This document shows, piece by piece, positions 50,276 through 60,049 of a stretch of 64,000 nt of DNA (positions are counted from its first letter, which is position 1; each line of letters starts with the position of its first letter). A program made the translations under genes and the position numbers. The stretch spans positions 6,688,001-6,752,000 of the forward strand of contig NC_064226.1 in the NCBI RefSeq assembly GCF_023101765.2, written 5' to 3'. A model generated the notes under the pieces. The model was not told the DNA's origin and did no database searches. It worked only from the letters and a program-made list of their open reading frames with translations. Source of the stretch: Spodoptera frugiperda. Its lineage: Eukaryota > Arthropoda > Insecta > Lepidoptera > Noctuidae.

Positions 50276-53204
50276 AAATAATCCAAGTTGTCTTTATCCT
50301 CGATAGATGGCGTTGGGATCGAAATAGATCGCGCTATGGTTTCGTTACATTCATTTGGTTGGGTATCGGACTATCGGCCGAGCGCTTCGGTACTACTACT
50401 AAAAGTGTATTATCAGTCGTATGATTATTTATCTGTAGTGGTCCTGCTGTTTCGTATATTCTAAATTGGTTTCGTTGTATTTGTCAATTAATAAGTTTAT
50501 TTGTTGGGTTTTCCTGTTTTTTTGGTTAAACTATTTAACGTAGGTTTAGTTTGATATCGATTATTAGTAGTTACTGTAGTTAGTTTTTTTAATAAAATTG
50601 TAAGTCTAATTTTTTTTTAATTAGATTAGATTTAAGTCGTTTCTTTTAAATTATTTAGTTTAAGCTTGGTTATTATAGCATAGAGGATAGGTTGTAATAT
50701 AGTTTCTTTTTTAATTGTTATAAATTCGTAATTCGTAGCTTTCTTTAGTTTTAAGTTAGTTTAAGTCCGTTTTTAAACTATTTTTTCAATGCCCTAAGTG
50801 AGTATACATCTATTAAATTCAAACGCAGAGCTCATTATGTTGATTTTTGAAGAGTTCCCTGGAATATCTTCCACATCTCATTTTTGAAGAGATCCCGCGA
50901 GATCGGGAACTATGTGGTTAAAACCAAAAATTTGCCGGAAGTCACTATTCCACGCGAACGAAGTCGCGGGCAAAAGCTAGTTAACAATAATTATAAAAGT
51001 TTCCCTTCGAAAATATTTTATGAAACACTTAATAAGATAATATTGTTATAAAATGAGTTAGGAACGAACGCTATAAGAGATGATATAAAAACGAAAGTAG
51101 AGAAAAGTGAACAGGGCTTCACGAGGTTTATGCAAATTTTACGCGAATTTTTTTAACTTACCCCAAGTCTGTTTTCTTATTATTTGCAAACAACAGCGGC
51201 TGAGTCTTAATGTTATTCTGTTTGGCCTTAAATATGTTTTTGAATAGTATAATCCGTACCTAGTAAACTTGGGCCATGAAGACGTAATTGTATCAAGATG
51301 GTAGTAAGAAGTTTGCGTGTATTTATGGAGATGACATTGGCGTAAACAAGCTTAGAATGTAGTTTGGCACTTTGATAACGACGGCTTGAGGACATAAGTC
51401 GGGCCCTCCGATATTGTTGGACACTTAGCTTAGATATGGAGGCCGCATTCGGACTGTGTGATATTAGATATTCAGGGCATTTGTGACTAAGCTTCAGGCT
51501 TGTGGAACAGCCACTCTTGATGTTCAGATATGCTGACCTACGCTCTCCAAGGGACGTTGTTGGACGGGGTCCAGTCTTAAAATATTGAAACTGTTGCTGA
51601 GTGTCGGAGAATATTTTATTGGTTCCGATTGTGCTATCAAAGATCTATCGCAATGGACTTCACAGGGTGGTTAGAAATTACAGAGTAATTCATTAATTTC
51701 ATTTGAGTAACTCAGTATAAGCCCACATTCAGTAACCCGTGGTATGAAAGCAGATCTACGCGAGACACAATGTGTTTTCTATTGTGTCTCATTTACTGAC
51801 AGATAAGAGGTTAATGACCTAAAGAGTGACCATAACCACTTTAAACCAGTTTAGGGTTGATTTTGTAACACAATGACATCTGTCCACCATTTCTAGGGAT
51901 AAAGCTTTACATGAAGTTATGTTATATACCGGAATCTGATGTTTCAGCGTCGATCTATAGTCAAGAAAAGGTCACGAGAAAAGATATTGGATATTCAAGT
52001 TCCGTTGCGGTAATGCATTTCGCTTCAGTATTACATGTGAATAGGGGATATATACATGTATCTATATATATATGGGAGTATGTTTATATATATGTCCCCC
52101 AATATTCTATGCAATGTTTGTATTTCTTATGTGGGTTTGTTTTCCGTCGATATTTTTTTAACGATTCATGCCACCCGCAGATTTGTGAGCTTGTCATTTT
52201 TCTCTATATATATATATTTTATGTCCTTTTCCTGGTTCAAAGTGATCTTTTTGCTAAAGGTTGGCTGTTGAGCCGCTTACTTATAATAGGGTTTTTATAT
52301 ATGAATGTAATGGTATTTGTAGGTACAGTTCGGGGTATTGGCAGGCTAATGTTTATTTATTTACTTTACTAGGTGTTGTCCCTGGGTGTGTTGGCTTTGT
52401 TGATTAGCTATTTTTTCATTATAACTGTTTTAGTGTTTTACTCGTTTGATCAAAAAACTTAATTAGCACTTAGAGAAAGAAAATGTAAAATTTATAATTT
52501 GGATTAAGTAGTAGTATATTTTTTATGTTCTATTCATACCAACGAACAATAAAATATAATAAATAAAATGGCTATAAATATAGTCAAAACGTCCATGTCC
52601 ATACATATGGAAGACTGAATTTTTGACACTAAATATGCATGCCTGACCTGGTAAAATGTCACTAGCAAATAAATTTGATTTGATTTAAAAAAAGTCTGGT
52701 AAAAAAATCTCTAAACTATCTATTTCTATCCATTCCTCAAAACTTGTACATTATACATCTCACACACACACAGAAAAAAAAACATACCAAAAATCACAAA
52801 CAGACGATAGTTTGCACTATATACGGGTTCATGTTTATTTCTTTCACTTACAGAACTCAACAAAAGTTCCTTAATAGTTTAGTAAAAGTTAAGGCGCGCA
52901 GGAAACGTTTCGCTTTCATAACATAACTGATAGAGTATAACTGTAAAACTTCTATGCACACTTCCTTGTGACCCGAATTCCAATCGTGATAAAGAAAACA
53001 CATTTTCAATGAAAACTGCTGACTTGTATTGTTTTAAATGAGTCTCTGATTGGCTGAGTGATAGTGGAGTTTGAGGTTTTAGTTCTTTATGGAATCTTGG
53101 TTCGTGACCTTGTCATATTTTTTTTACAATAAACCTATTGGATATTTATAGTACTTATGTTACATACTAAAATTAATTTAGTTAACTATAATCTAGACAC
53201 ACGG

Positions 53205-53600
53205 CAGTGTGTCCGCCAAGTTCGAGCAAAAAAACCGACACACCGGCCGTGGGTTATATTACACGAACCATTTCGGGCCAAGTTCGACCCACCTATAACT
53301 CAAAATCTATTTTATCTACGCATATGAAATTTCTAGTATCTATCGAGATCTACTTACTTATCTAAAATACAAAATTTCATTAATGTACCTATTGTAGATC
53401 TTGAGATATTGACGTCAGAAAATCGCTATTTTTACTATACACTCACTGACTGACTCACTCACTCACTCATCAAAAACCTAGACCACTTCCAATAGTCGTA
53501 TTGACTTGAAATTTGGCATGGAGGTAGGTCTTTAGGTCAAGGTAAAGGAAAAAATCTGAAAATGGCCAAGTGTGAGTCGGTTTTAAAAATAATGAAGGTG
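53205..53600 (+). repeat. Dispersed repeat with CCAAGTTCGA and ACTC motifs
   Basis: ACACGGCAGTGTGTCCGCCA, AGTTCGAGCAAAAAAACCGA, an ACTC/ACTG tandem tract (about 53443-53468), CCACTTCCAATAGTCGTATT and TGACTTGAAATTTGGCATGG are of a type I associate with common lepidopteran repeats. A second, partial version (CTTCCAATGGTCGTACCGAC) follows at about 53645-53700. The class is unknown. Confidence 0.5.
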
Positions 53601-53751
53601 TAAATTCATACCCTAAGGAACTAAAACAAAAAAATTATCTATATCTTCCAATGGTCGTACCGACCTAAAATTCGTTACGAAGGTTTGTATTTAGTCAAAG
53701 TAAAGTAAAATAAGAAAAAAAGAAAATAAACCTTACAAAAATAAATGAAAT

Positions 53752-54089
53752 CCCACCCAAAACATAAATGTGAAAGGATGCCAAGTTCGATAATATTGGA
53801 ATGCTTCGCCTATAAAAGAAGTGAGATCTAAATAAGTACCAAGTTCCATACACAGACCTCAGTTAAAAATGATATAACTTGGCAAGTTTTAATAGAAAAT
53901 TACATACTTGACTCATTGCGTTTAGTAGGTTTATAACAAAGTGTGTGAAAACTTGCCAACTTGTTATATCATTTTTAACTGAGGTCTGTGTATGGAACTT
54001 GGTACTTATTTAGATCTCACTTCTTTTATAGGCGAAGCATTCCAATATTATCGAACTTGGCATCCTTTCACATTTATGTTTTGGGTGGG
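53752..54089. mobile_element. Long foldback element, arms ~140 bp, loop ~57 bp
   Basis: The left arm (53752-53890) CCCACCCAAAACATAAATGT, GAAAGGATGCCAAGTTCGAT, AATATTGGAATGCTTCGCCT, and so on to GGCAAGTTTT is almost exactly complementary to the right arm (53948-54089). The main difference is a 3-bp indel (TAACTTGGC against TAACAAGTTGGC). The frames across it are fortuitous. A TIR element this palindromic and without coding capacity fits a MITE or foldback transposon. Confidence 0.85.
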
Positions 54090-54119
54090 TTATTACTACA
54101 AAATTCTTATGAAAAAAGG

Positions 54120-54190
54120 TCTAGTATTCCTTTGTCTGACCCCGGCATCGAACCGGGAACTTGCAACCACTAGACCAACGACGCAGTTCC
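54120..54190 (-). repeat. tRNA-like sequence (SINE head or tRNA relic)
   Basis: On the minus strand, CGTTGGTCTAGTGGTTGCAA matches a eukaryotic A box and CCCGGTTCGATGCCGGGGTC contains a perfect B box. The distance between them is shorter than in a full tRNA and the acceptor-stem halves do not pair, so I read it as a SINE head or relic, not a tRNA gene. It lies next to the foldback at 53752-54089. Confidence 0.55.
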
Positions 54191-54330
54191 CGGGTCGGGT
54201 TAAGTATTATTGGATTTTTTTGGAAATTGCTCACTAGTACAAGTTTTCACGCGCTATTATGTAGATATGGAACTCATAACATAACTAAGGGAACATCGGT
54301 GAATATAGTTTATTTTTTAAATGAAACCGC

Positions 54331-54465
54331 TATGATTTTCTCCTGTATCGTGGGTGCATTTACAAACATACACATGATACCCAGACCCGAAACAACAATT
54401 TGTGGATCACACAAAGAGTTGCTTCGAAATCGAACCTGCTACACGTTACACAGTATGTTATGTTT
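54331..54465 (-). mobile_element. SINE family A, 5'-truncated diverged copy
   Basis: Plus-strand blocks GATTTTCTCCTGTATCGTGG, GTGCATTTACAAACATACAC, ACAACAATTTGTGGATCACA and AAAGAGTTGCTTCG are the complement of the family A body and tail. The head beyond the B box is lost. Confidence 0.7.
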
Positions 54466-54900
54466 GTTGTAATTCCTTTGGGGTTAAAAGGCGTGACGTT
54501 ATATTACGAAACTAAAACATAAATCAATGATTTACACCTACCCTAGCGATCAATTGACCACCTACTGCGTAGACAATTGGTCGCCACATATGTTGATAAT
54601 AAATAAAGTACAGACCTACAGGCAAATTGTTTTCCAACGAAATTACAATCGTATTCTCATTACCGTAAAGTAGATAATCTAGTTCATTATACGTTGGAGT
54701 TGGAGTAAATTGTCATTTTTATGTGGACAGAATTCGAAATCAACTTTTTAAGTAGATAAGAACGAAACTATGTAAAATTACGAGGCTCATAACAATGTTT
54801 CTGTAATATTAGATTTCAAATTGTCATAGGTACTACATCGGGCTTATAAGCACCTACACACGTCTCATCATAATTCGTAACAGAAATTAAAGAAAAATAA

Positions 54901-55060
54901 AAACAAATGACACGTCAGTGACGTCATGCACAAAATGATAAGGACAGCAATCATATATCGACCTCTATCTGCTCAAATAAAAATATTCTACCAAAACTAT
55001 CACAGGTACGAGTACCTACAAAAAAAAAACAAATGACACGTCAATGACGTCAGACCCAAA
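54901..55060. repeat. Direct duplication (126-bp offset) carrying CRE-like palindromes
   Basis: AAATGACACGTCA(G/A)TGACGTCA followed by AAAATGA(T/C)AAGGACA occurs at 54905 and 55031. Each copy carries the full palindrome TGACGTCA (54919-54926 and 55045-55052). A third partial start, AAAGCAAATGACATATGG, follows near 55160. Confidence 0.78.
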
Positions 55061-55275
55061 ATGACAAGGACAACATCTTAATAATAACGTTTTCTCTTTC
55101 TACTGAAACAAAAGTGTTCTCTAATGTTCTAGAAATATAGAAAAACCAACATCAAATAAAAAGCAAATGACATATGGAACGTTCCAGACGAATTAATATA
55201 ATATTGTTTTGGTCTGCATCTACCGGGCACTAGAAAACGACTGGACTTAATTTTTTTTAAACGTTGCCTCATACT

Positions 55276-55443
55276 AGGATTTTCTCCTGTGTTATGGGTG
55301 CATTTACAAAATTTTTACATGCACATGACACTCAGACGCGATACAACAATTTGTGACACACAAAGAGTTGCTCCGTGCGGGAATCGAACGCGCTACACGT
55401 TACACGGCAGCCAGTTGCCCAGCCACCGCACCAACCGTGCAGT
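55276..55443 (-). mobile_element. tRNA-derived SINE, family A (best copy), minus orientation
   Basis: On the minus strand it reads CACGGTTGGTGCGGTGGCTG (A-box region), then GTGTAGCGCGTTCGATTCCC (B box), GGAGCAACTCTTTGTGTGTC and TTGTATCGCGTCTGAGTGTC, ending CCCATAACACAGGAGAAAAT. The spacing of the two boxes is tRNA-like. Copies or parts are at 54331-54465 (minus), 14716-14820 (plus) and 13947-13982 (minus, head only). Confidence 0.78.
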
Positions 55444-56036
55444 CAATTGGATTAATTCTTTTTGGCGTGGTCTTGAAAGGCATGTGACATTCAGAAAAGA
55501 TTACTGAAAAACGTTGAAATGTGTCAAATATAATGGAAAATAAGTAATATGTAAACTGCTTATATACTTATGTATTTTTACTAAGAACAAATATAAGCTA
55601 AACTTTAAAATATTTCTTCAGAATTTTTGTACCTTGCACAATCATACATAACACAATGGAAAGCCTAGGGATTTGTATAGTACCATTGACCCCGTTTTAA
55701 TTATGTCAAATTTTCCCCGTACCGTAATGAGAGTGGAGAACTGTTCGTCAACGCACTTTATGGAGGTCTGTACTCAACAAAAGCTGGCGACTGTCGCAGT
55801 CATGTCGCCAAATTGCATGGCGCGGAATGTCCCACCTTGAAGGGTTGAAGATATTATTATTTTCTTTGATTATTGTAATTAGTGTTTTTTGGGTGTTTTT
55901 TAGGAGTAGTAGTCATAAGTGCTTCTATTAAAACTTATATGATGATGTTTGGTAAAGTCGGTTTGAGAGTCGTATATAATATGTAGCAAAGTCAACCAAG
56001 CGATTAAAATAAAAATTTGGACGAAGTTGCACAGAA

Positions 56037-56183
56037 CCGCGGATTGCCTTACGGGTTACCAGGGTTCCGGCTCGAAAAGCAGAAGTAAAAACCATTAGGT
56101 TTTTAGTCAGTAAGAGTCTGAAACTCTTTCTTGCCTCTCCCAAAGCGGGAGAAAGCATTGGATGATTTTCCCCCTCAAAAAAT
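56037..56183 (+). mobile_element. R1-like LINE 3'-end copy, diverged
   Basis: GGGTTCCGGCTCGAAAAGCA, TTTTTAGTCAGTAAGAGTCT and GATGATTTTCCCCCTCAAAA identify the family. It sits about 900 bp on the intron side of the signal-peptide exon. Confidence 0.78.
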
Positions 56184-57037
56184 AAAGGCGAAGATGCTAC
56201 TCCAAACATTGTTTCTACTTAACAAATGGGTGATGTGACGTGAGTGATGAAGTAAGATGAACAAGATTAGGACATTGGAGCTTTTAAACAATTAATAAAC
56301 TTATTTGTATGTCAGGCCCTCTAGTAAATTAAACCTAACAAGGGCAAAAACAGGAGCGCGTTCAACCCGAATACAAATTGTGAACTTCTTGAAGATTCTG
56401 GAGTTTATTATTTTTTAGTGACGCAATCGGGTGCAAGTGTGAAGAAGTTTAGAATTTTCCCCATGTTTTTCACCCTTCAAAATGGTTGTAGGGTGTATAA
56501 TATTATAACATTCACGCTGATTAAGTCGAGGGGGTCTAGTACATAATGTACACGTACAAGATGAATCTCGAAGGGTCCCGCCAATGTATTTGTTTCTTTT
56601 TTTCTTAGAAAACTGTTTTAAGGAAGTGGATATTTTCCGTTAGATATTTTTTTCTTCTTGAGAAGAAAATGTTTTCATACGTCGCCTCGGTACCTAATAG
56701 CTTTTAGAGATTTACGCAGTTAGAGATTTAAGATACGGTATTTTTTTCTTTCGTTTTATTCAGGTACTTGTTTGTTTGAAATTTAAGTACTTTCGGATAT
56801 TGTTTGATTAGATTATTTAACATTTTGTGTGAGATTAATTACCTATCTTACACTACGGGCTATGATCAGTTATAGTATTAATTTCATTTTATCACTTTAC
56901 GGAATTCATAGTTAACTAAAAAAACACCAATAACGAGACAGTCTCATTACTTTGGATTCCATTCGGATTTGGATTCTTTGATCGATTAAAATTATAAACC
57001 AGCTGAAAATTTTGATGAAAGATTTGTATATACATAC

Positions 57038-57098
57038 CGTGTTTCCCGGTGTTGGCTGCCGCGAAGGCGGTGCTAAGTATTACGAGGTGCACCAGCAT
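57038..57098 (-). CDS. DIP: DIP/lachesin-like Ig receptor, coding exon 1 (start and signal peptide)
   Basis: This is the first coding exon of a secreted or cell-surface Ig-superfamily protein. From the ATG at 57098 it encodes 20 residues: M, a hydrophobic stretch LVHLVILSTAFAAA that fits a short signal peptide, then NTGKH. One base of the next codon follows before the donor GTATGT at 57037. That leftover G joins the first two bases of exon 2 to make Gly21, so the phases agree across 42 kb. The ATG has A at -3. An in-frame ATG at 57203 would add 35 residues (MVIYINGN...), but a splice acceptor ending in TTTGTTGCAG at 57158 lies between the two ATGs, so I prefer the downstream start, with 57157-57099 as 5' UTR. 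The link to exon 2 is inferred from phase and the expected signal peptide, not from transcript data. Confidence 0.78.
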
Positions 57099-57157
57099 GC
57101 TCCCTCCTCGCGCGGCGGACGCACATCGAGCCGAAAGCGCACTGCGACTCACTTCTA
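57099..57157 (-). promoter_or_regulatory. Probable 5' UTR part of exon 1, with upstream splice acceptor
   Basis: Reading the minus strand, a pyrimidine-rich stretch (GTCCTCGTGTTTGTTGCAG) ends at 57158, just upstream of the short start codon. If used, the signal-peptide exon runs 57157-57038 and at least one non-coding exon, with the promoter, lies further right, possibly beyond 64000. The GC-rich leader GCCGCGCGAGGAGGGAGC leads directly to the ATG. The alternative is an unspliced leader starting at the in-frame ATG 57203. Confidence 0.45.
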
Positions 57158-58039
57158 CTGCAACAAACACGAGGACACTATTACCATTTATGTATATTAC
57201 CATTTTAATACTCTATAAAATATTACCATAATATTGAAGTTGTAAAGCATAATATTTGCAAGTTTACTGGCCGCTGTTGTTGGTTTTAATTATACTATTA
57301 AGTAGGAAATGGAGGTGAAGATTTGTCTTACGTTTTTATTTAGCATAAAATATTGCTTCGTATTATGGCTTTTTAATGATATATGTATGTGTTTATAACA
57401 CTTTAATTGTGATAGACAAAGATAATAGTGATAATATGTAAAAGCAAGGTACATGACATGTACTAGCGCATCAATGTATAGTAAACACATTTGCACCCAA
57501 ATATATGTTGCATAGTGAATAAATAAAAAGGCAGTGATCCATCTTTATGTAGAGCATAAAAGACAACGTGGCTTCAAATGTAGTCTTTATATAACATTTT
57601 CTAGATATCTAAGTAACGTCAAAGGCAGGAGATTTCATTGTGAACTTACATTGTTTCTGACGGCGGCGTAACCAAATGTAAGTAGGTACCTGAATTCAGA
57701 TTCCGACGTAGTAGCTACTCGTAACATCCGCGAGAATTATTCTAGATAAAATACTCTCGGAATTAAATGTAGCTACTTACCCCGTCTCAACTGTTCTTAT
57801 AAGTTTTACAACAGAAGCTCTCGTAATTATCAACAAACCCAATTTCAGAGATGTTCCAAAAACCAAATTAAAAGATCATCTTCTGTAATCTTAAAGCCGC
57901 TATACGAAACCAGAATGGAAAATTATTTTAAATACACAATTGTTAATAAATTCTCACAGTTTCCTATGGAGAAATTTTCAACTGGGGCTCAGCAGAGCGG
58001 AAAACAAGCACCACAAGTACCAATAAGAGTTTTCGTTGT

Positions 58040-58480
58040 GAAATAAAATATAATTCCATCGAGGAACTGGGAGCGGTTTGAATAACAACTCTTTAATTGA
58101 AAGTTTAGCAATTTGCTCTTACCCTCCCAAATGGACCCGAAGGAGCGCGGGGCAACTCATCCAGCGCGTTCCAAAATTGAACGTAGGCAGATGCGCTTAA
58201 TTACCGGCCCAGATGCTGGCCTCCTCGTCTCACCGACGCTTATCTCGAGATGAACCTCCTTAGAGGAGGCCACCGACAATATTTGCCCGCTAAGACGTGC
58301 TCAAATGACTTTTTTCAGAGCTCCATTCGCATACCGACGCCGTTGGTAATTAAGAAGTTAATCGGGAATTAAGTAATTAAGAATCGTCACAAACGATTAT
58401 ACCTCTCAGCAGAAGTATAAGTGCCAATTACGTAGCACTCATTTGCGGAATACAGATAGTAATTAATGCAATATGCTAGC
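58040..58480. promoter_or_regulatory. Non-repetitive block ~1 kb upstream of the signal-peptide exon, rich in TAATTA-type sites
   Basis: The stretch combines GC-richer sequence (CTCATCCAGCGCGTTCCAAA, ATTACCGGCCCAGATGCTGG, CACCGACGCTTATCTCGAGA) with clustered homeodomain-type cores: GGTAATTAAGAAGTTAATCG, GGGAATTAAGTAATTAAG and AGATAGTAATTAATGC. CCTCCTTAGAGGAGG is a perfect palindrome at about 58255-58269. Its position suits a proximal enhancer or promoter of the DIP-like gene. Confidence 0.38.
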
Positions 58481-59852
58481 GACAAAGTTTTTTGTGCTTC
58501 GGAAATGTCAGTAATATACTCATTGGCGTATGTATTAAAAGTTTATATAAGCTAGTTAAACAATTAAGTTTTTAAGGAATTTTGAAGTAAACCTGTAGCT
58601 ATACATAAGTGGAGAATACAATGTGACTCTCTCGATTTAAATATTAGGTAACAGAAGTCAGGCTAGGTTTGAGTTTTCCAATAATGTTCGACTAAGTGTC
58701 CTTCACTGGGAGATATGAATCGTAGTCAAATAGAGATAGCTGAGTATAAAGAGGTCGTTACGAGGCCTCGGGAGGTGGACGGGCTTCCTACGTGGGATGT
58801 CACACGAGCCAAGTGAATCAAACTTCCCTTTACATTTTATCTAACTGCAAGGGCGGTCGAGTTTATGTTCGTCGCCCTACTTGATTTAGTTTTGATGGCG
58901 GAAGGGGGACGCTTTTAGATAAATGATTTCACCAGCCCCACGAGATGGTGAAGTGATTTGGTGCTAGGATTTGCAACAATGTTTAGTTTATAGGTGTGGT
59001 TAGTTCGATGCAGCGTAATAAGGGTCTTAGTGGAATGGCTTTCGAGTGTAGGGACGTTTAAGTGGATTAAATATGATTGCTCGCAGCGACAGATGGGGTT
59101 TAAGTGCTCGTTCATAGTTTTCATTGCGCTTGTCGTCTCAATTTTATGTTGAATTAATAATGTTGTTTGACATCGTAATAAAATCTTGCTTTCATTTATC
59201 TTAGCCTCTATTGTGTGGTTATATGAGTTCAATCATGTATGAGTTCTCATATTTTAATTACATGAGGGAATTCAGATATCGATACAAAATTACAAACTTA
59301 CTTACTTATAAGAAGAATTAATTTCTTGTAGATTCAAACAAAAATTAACAAACATACTTAATTGTTAATAAACACACTCGTACATTAAGAGTAACCTGTA
59401 ACTCACACATGTGTGTGTTCACCATGTCAAAGTCACTAAGGCAAGGGTTGCAACAAAAAGTTACATTACGTTGCTTGAACAACTCAATTAGCCATACGGA
59501 TGTGGTCTCAAAGGGACAGTTAATATTATAATCTTAATGTGTACTAATAATGTTACAACTCCCAGACACAAATAGGAAGGTAAGTATACAAAATTAGTGT
59601 AAGTAATAGTAGTTTTGAATGCAGTTTTCGAGTACGAAAACAAACTAATGTTGTTTATAGTATGGAATGGCACTTTGTAGTCTAAATGCTTTTATAAAAT
59701 ATTATTTACGTAACATCAGTCGTATAGGTTTTCATGTAAAGGTGGATCTTGCTCGGTAGTTGCTCACAAAACTTCCTCTGTGGAACATAAAATATGCCTA
59801 CCCCAATGACTTTTAGATCAGCCGGTTGGAAGCGAACATGCATCCCTGACAG

Positions 59853-59966
59853 CCATCAGACCACAACATACTGGGCAGGAACTGGGTGGTTTTAAGTCAG
59901 TAAGTCTGACACTTCCTCTCGCCTCGCCCAAGGCAAGAGAAGCCATTAGATGACTTTCCACTACCC
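59853..59966 (+). mobile_element. R1-like LINE 3'-end fragment
   Basis: It starts around CATCAGACCACAACATACTG, skips the GGAGCTGCGG block, and retains TTTTAAGTCAGTAAG and CTCGCCTCGCCCAAGGCAAG. It lies directly left of the composite TIR-like element at 59976. Confidence 0.7.
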
Positions 59967-59975
59967 CTGATTTTT

Positions 59976-60018
59976 ACCCGACTGCGCCAGAAGGAGGGTT
60001 ATGTTTTTCGAGAGTATG

Positions 60019-60049
<31 letters not shown>

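Larger units (their letters stand above)
49590..50983 (+). mobile_element. Unclassified dispersed repeat with 8-mer satellite, 150-bp tandem duplication and AAGCTAGT end
   Basis: A (GTCTGTTT)n satellite (49590-49679) leads into CGCGCTAATCTCAGAAACGG and CTGATCCGAGTTGGATGCGG, a juncture I associate with abundant arthropod repeats. A 150-bp unit (TATGTCGATCGTTACACGAC) starts at 49981 and again at 50131. The right end, GCGAACGAAGTCGCGGGCAA then AAGCTAGT, resembles the CTAG-type 3' ends of non-autonomous Helitron-like repeats. The boundaries and the unity of the whole block are my inference. Confidence 0.55.
15135..57037 (-). other. Intron 1 of the DIP-like gene (about 41.9 kb)
   Basis: This intron makes up most of the window. 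It holds many repeat insertions in both orientations, described individually, and several non-repetitive, less AT-rich patches (15655-15960, 22218-22640, 26780-27065, 44054-44240) that could be enhancers or nested exons. Long stretches show nothing I can name: 16000-17900, 19000-20800, 22650-24480, 30300-31990, 32150-36650, 40550-44050, 45500-46480 and 47620-49580. The 153-residue open frame at 51911-52372 is rich in TATATA-type sequence and does not look like a real protein. Confidence 0.75.
7378..57098 (-). other. DIP: Gene span of the DIP-like receptor inside this window (5' portion)
   Basis: The joined coding exons give 182 residues: signal peptide, all of Ig1 (C47, W59, C108) and the first half of Ig2 (C151, W163). 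Introns from 5' to 3' are 41,903 bp (phase 1), 3,062 bp (phase 0) and 4,209 bp (phase 0), then a phase-1 intron that runs to the left edge. A very long first intron is common in insect neuronal IgSF genes and is usually where their enhancers sit. Gene predictors often annotate such genes in moths as lachesin-like or Dpr-interacting protein. The 3' end is missing, so nothing can be said about Ig3 or the anchor. Confidence 0.88.

Noticed and set aside
51911..52372. Longest open frame in the window (153 codons, plus strand)
   Set aside because: Much of it translates TATATA/TATGTA-type low-complexity DNA into I/Y/F-rich sequence. There is no domain, splice context or codon pattern, and a frame of this length is expected by chance in a repeat-derived AT-rich stretch.
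54120..54190. Possible functional tRNA gene on the minus strand
   Set aside because: The A and B boxes are good, but their spacing is too short and the outer stem does not pair. It fits a SINE head or relic better.
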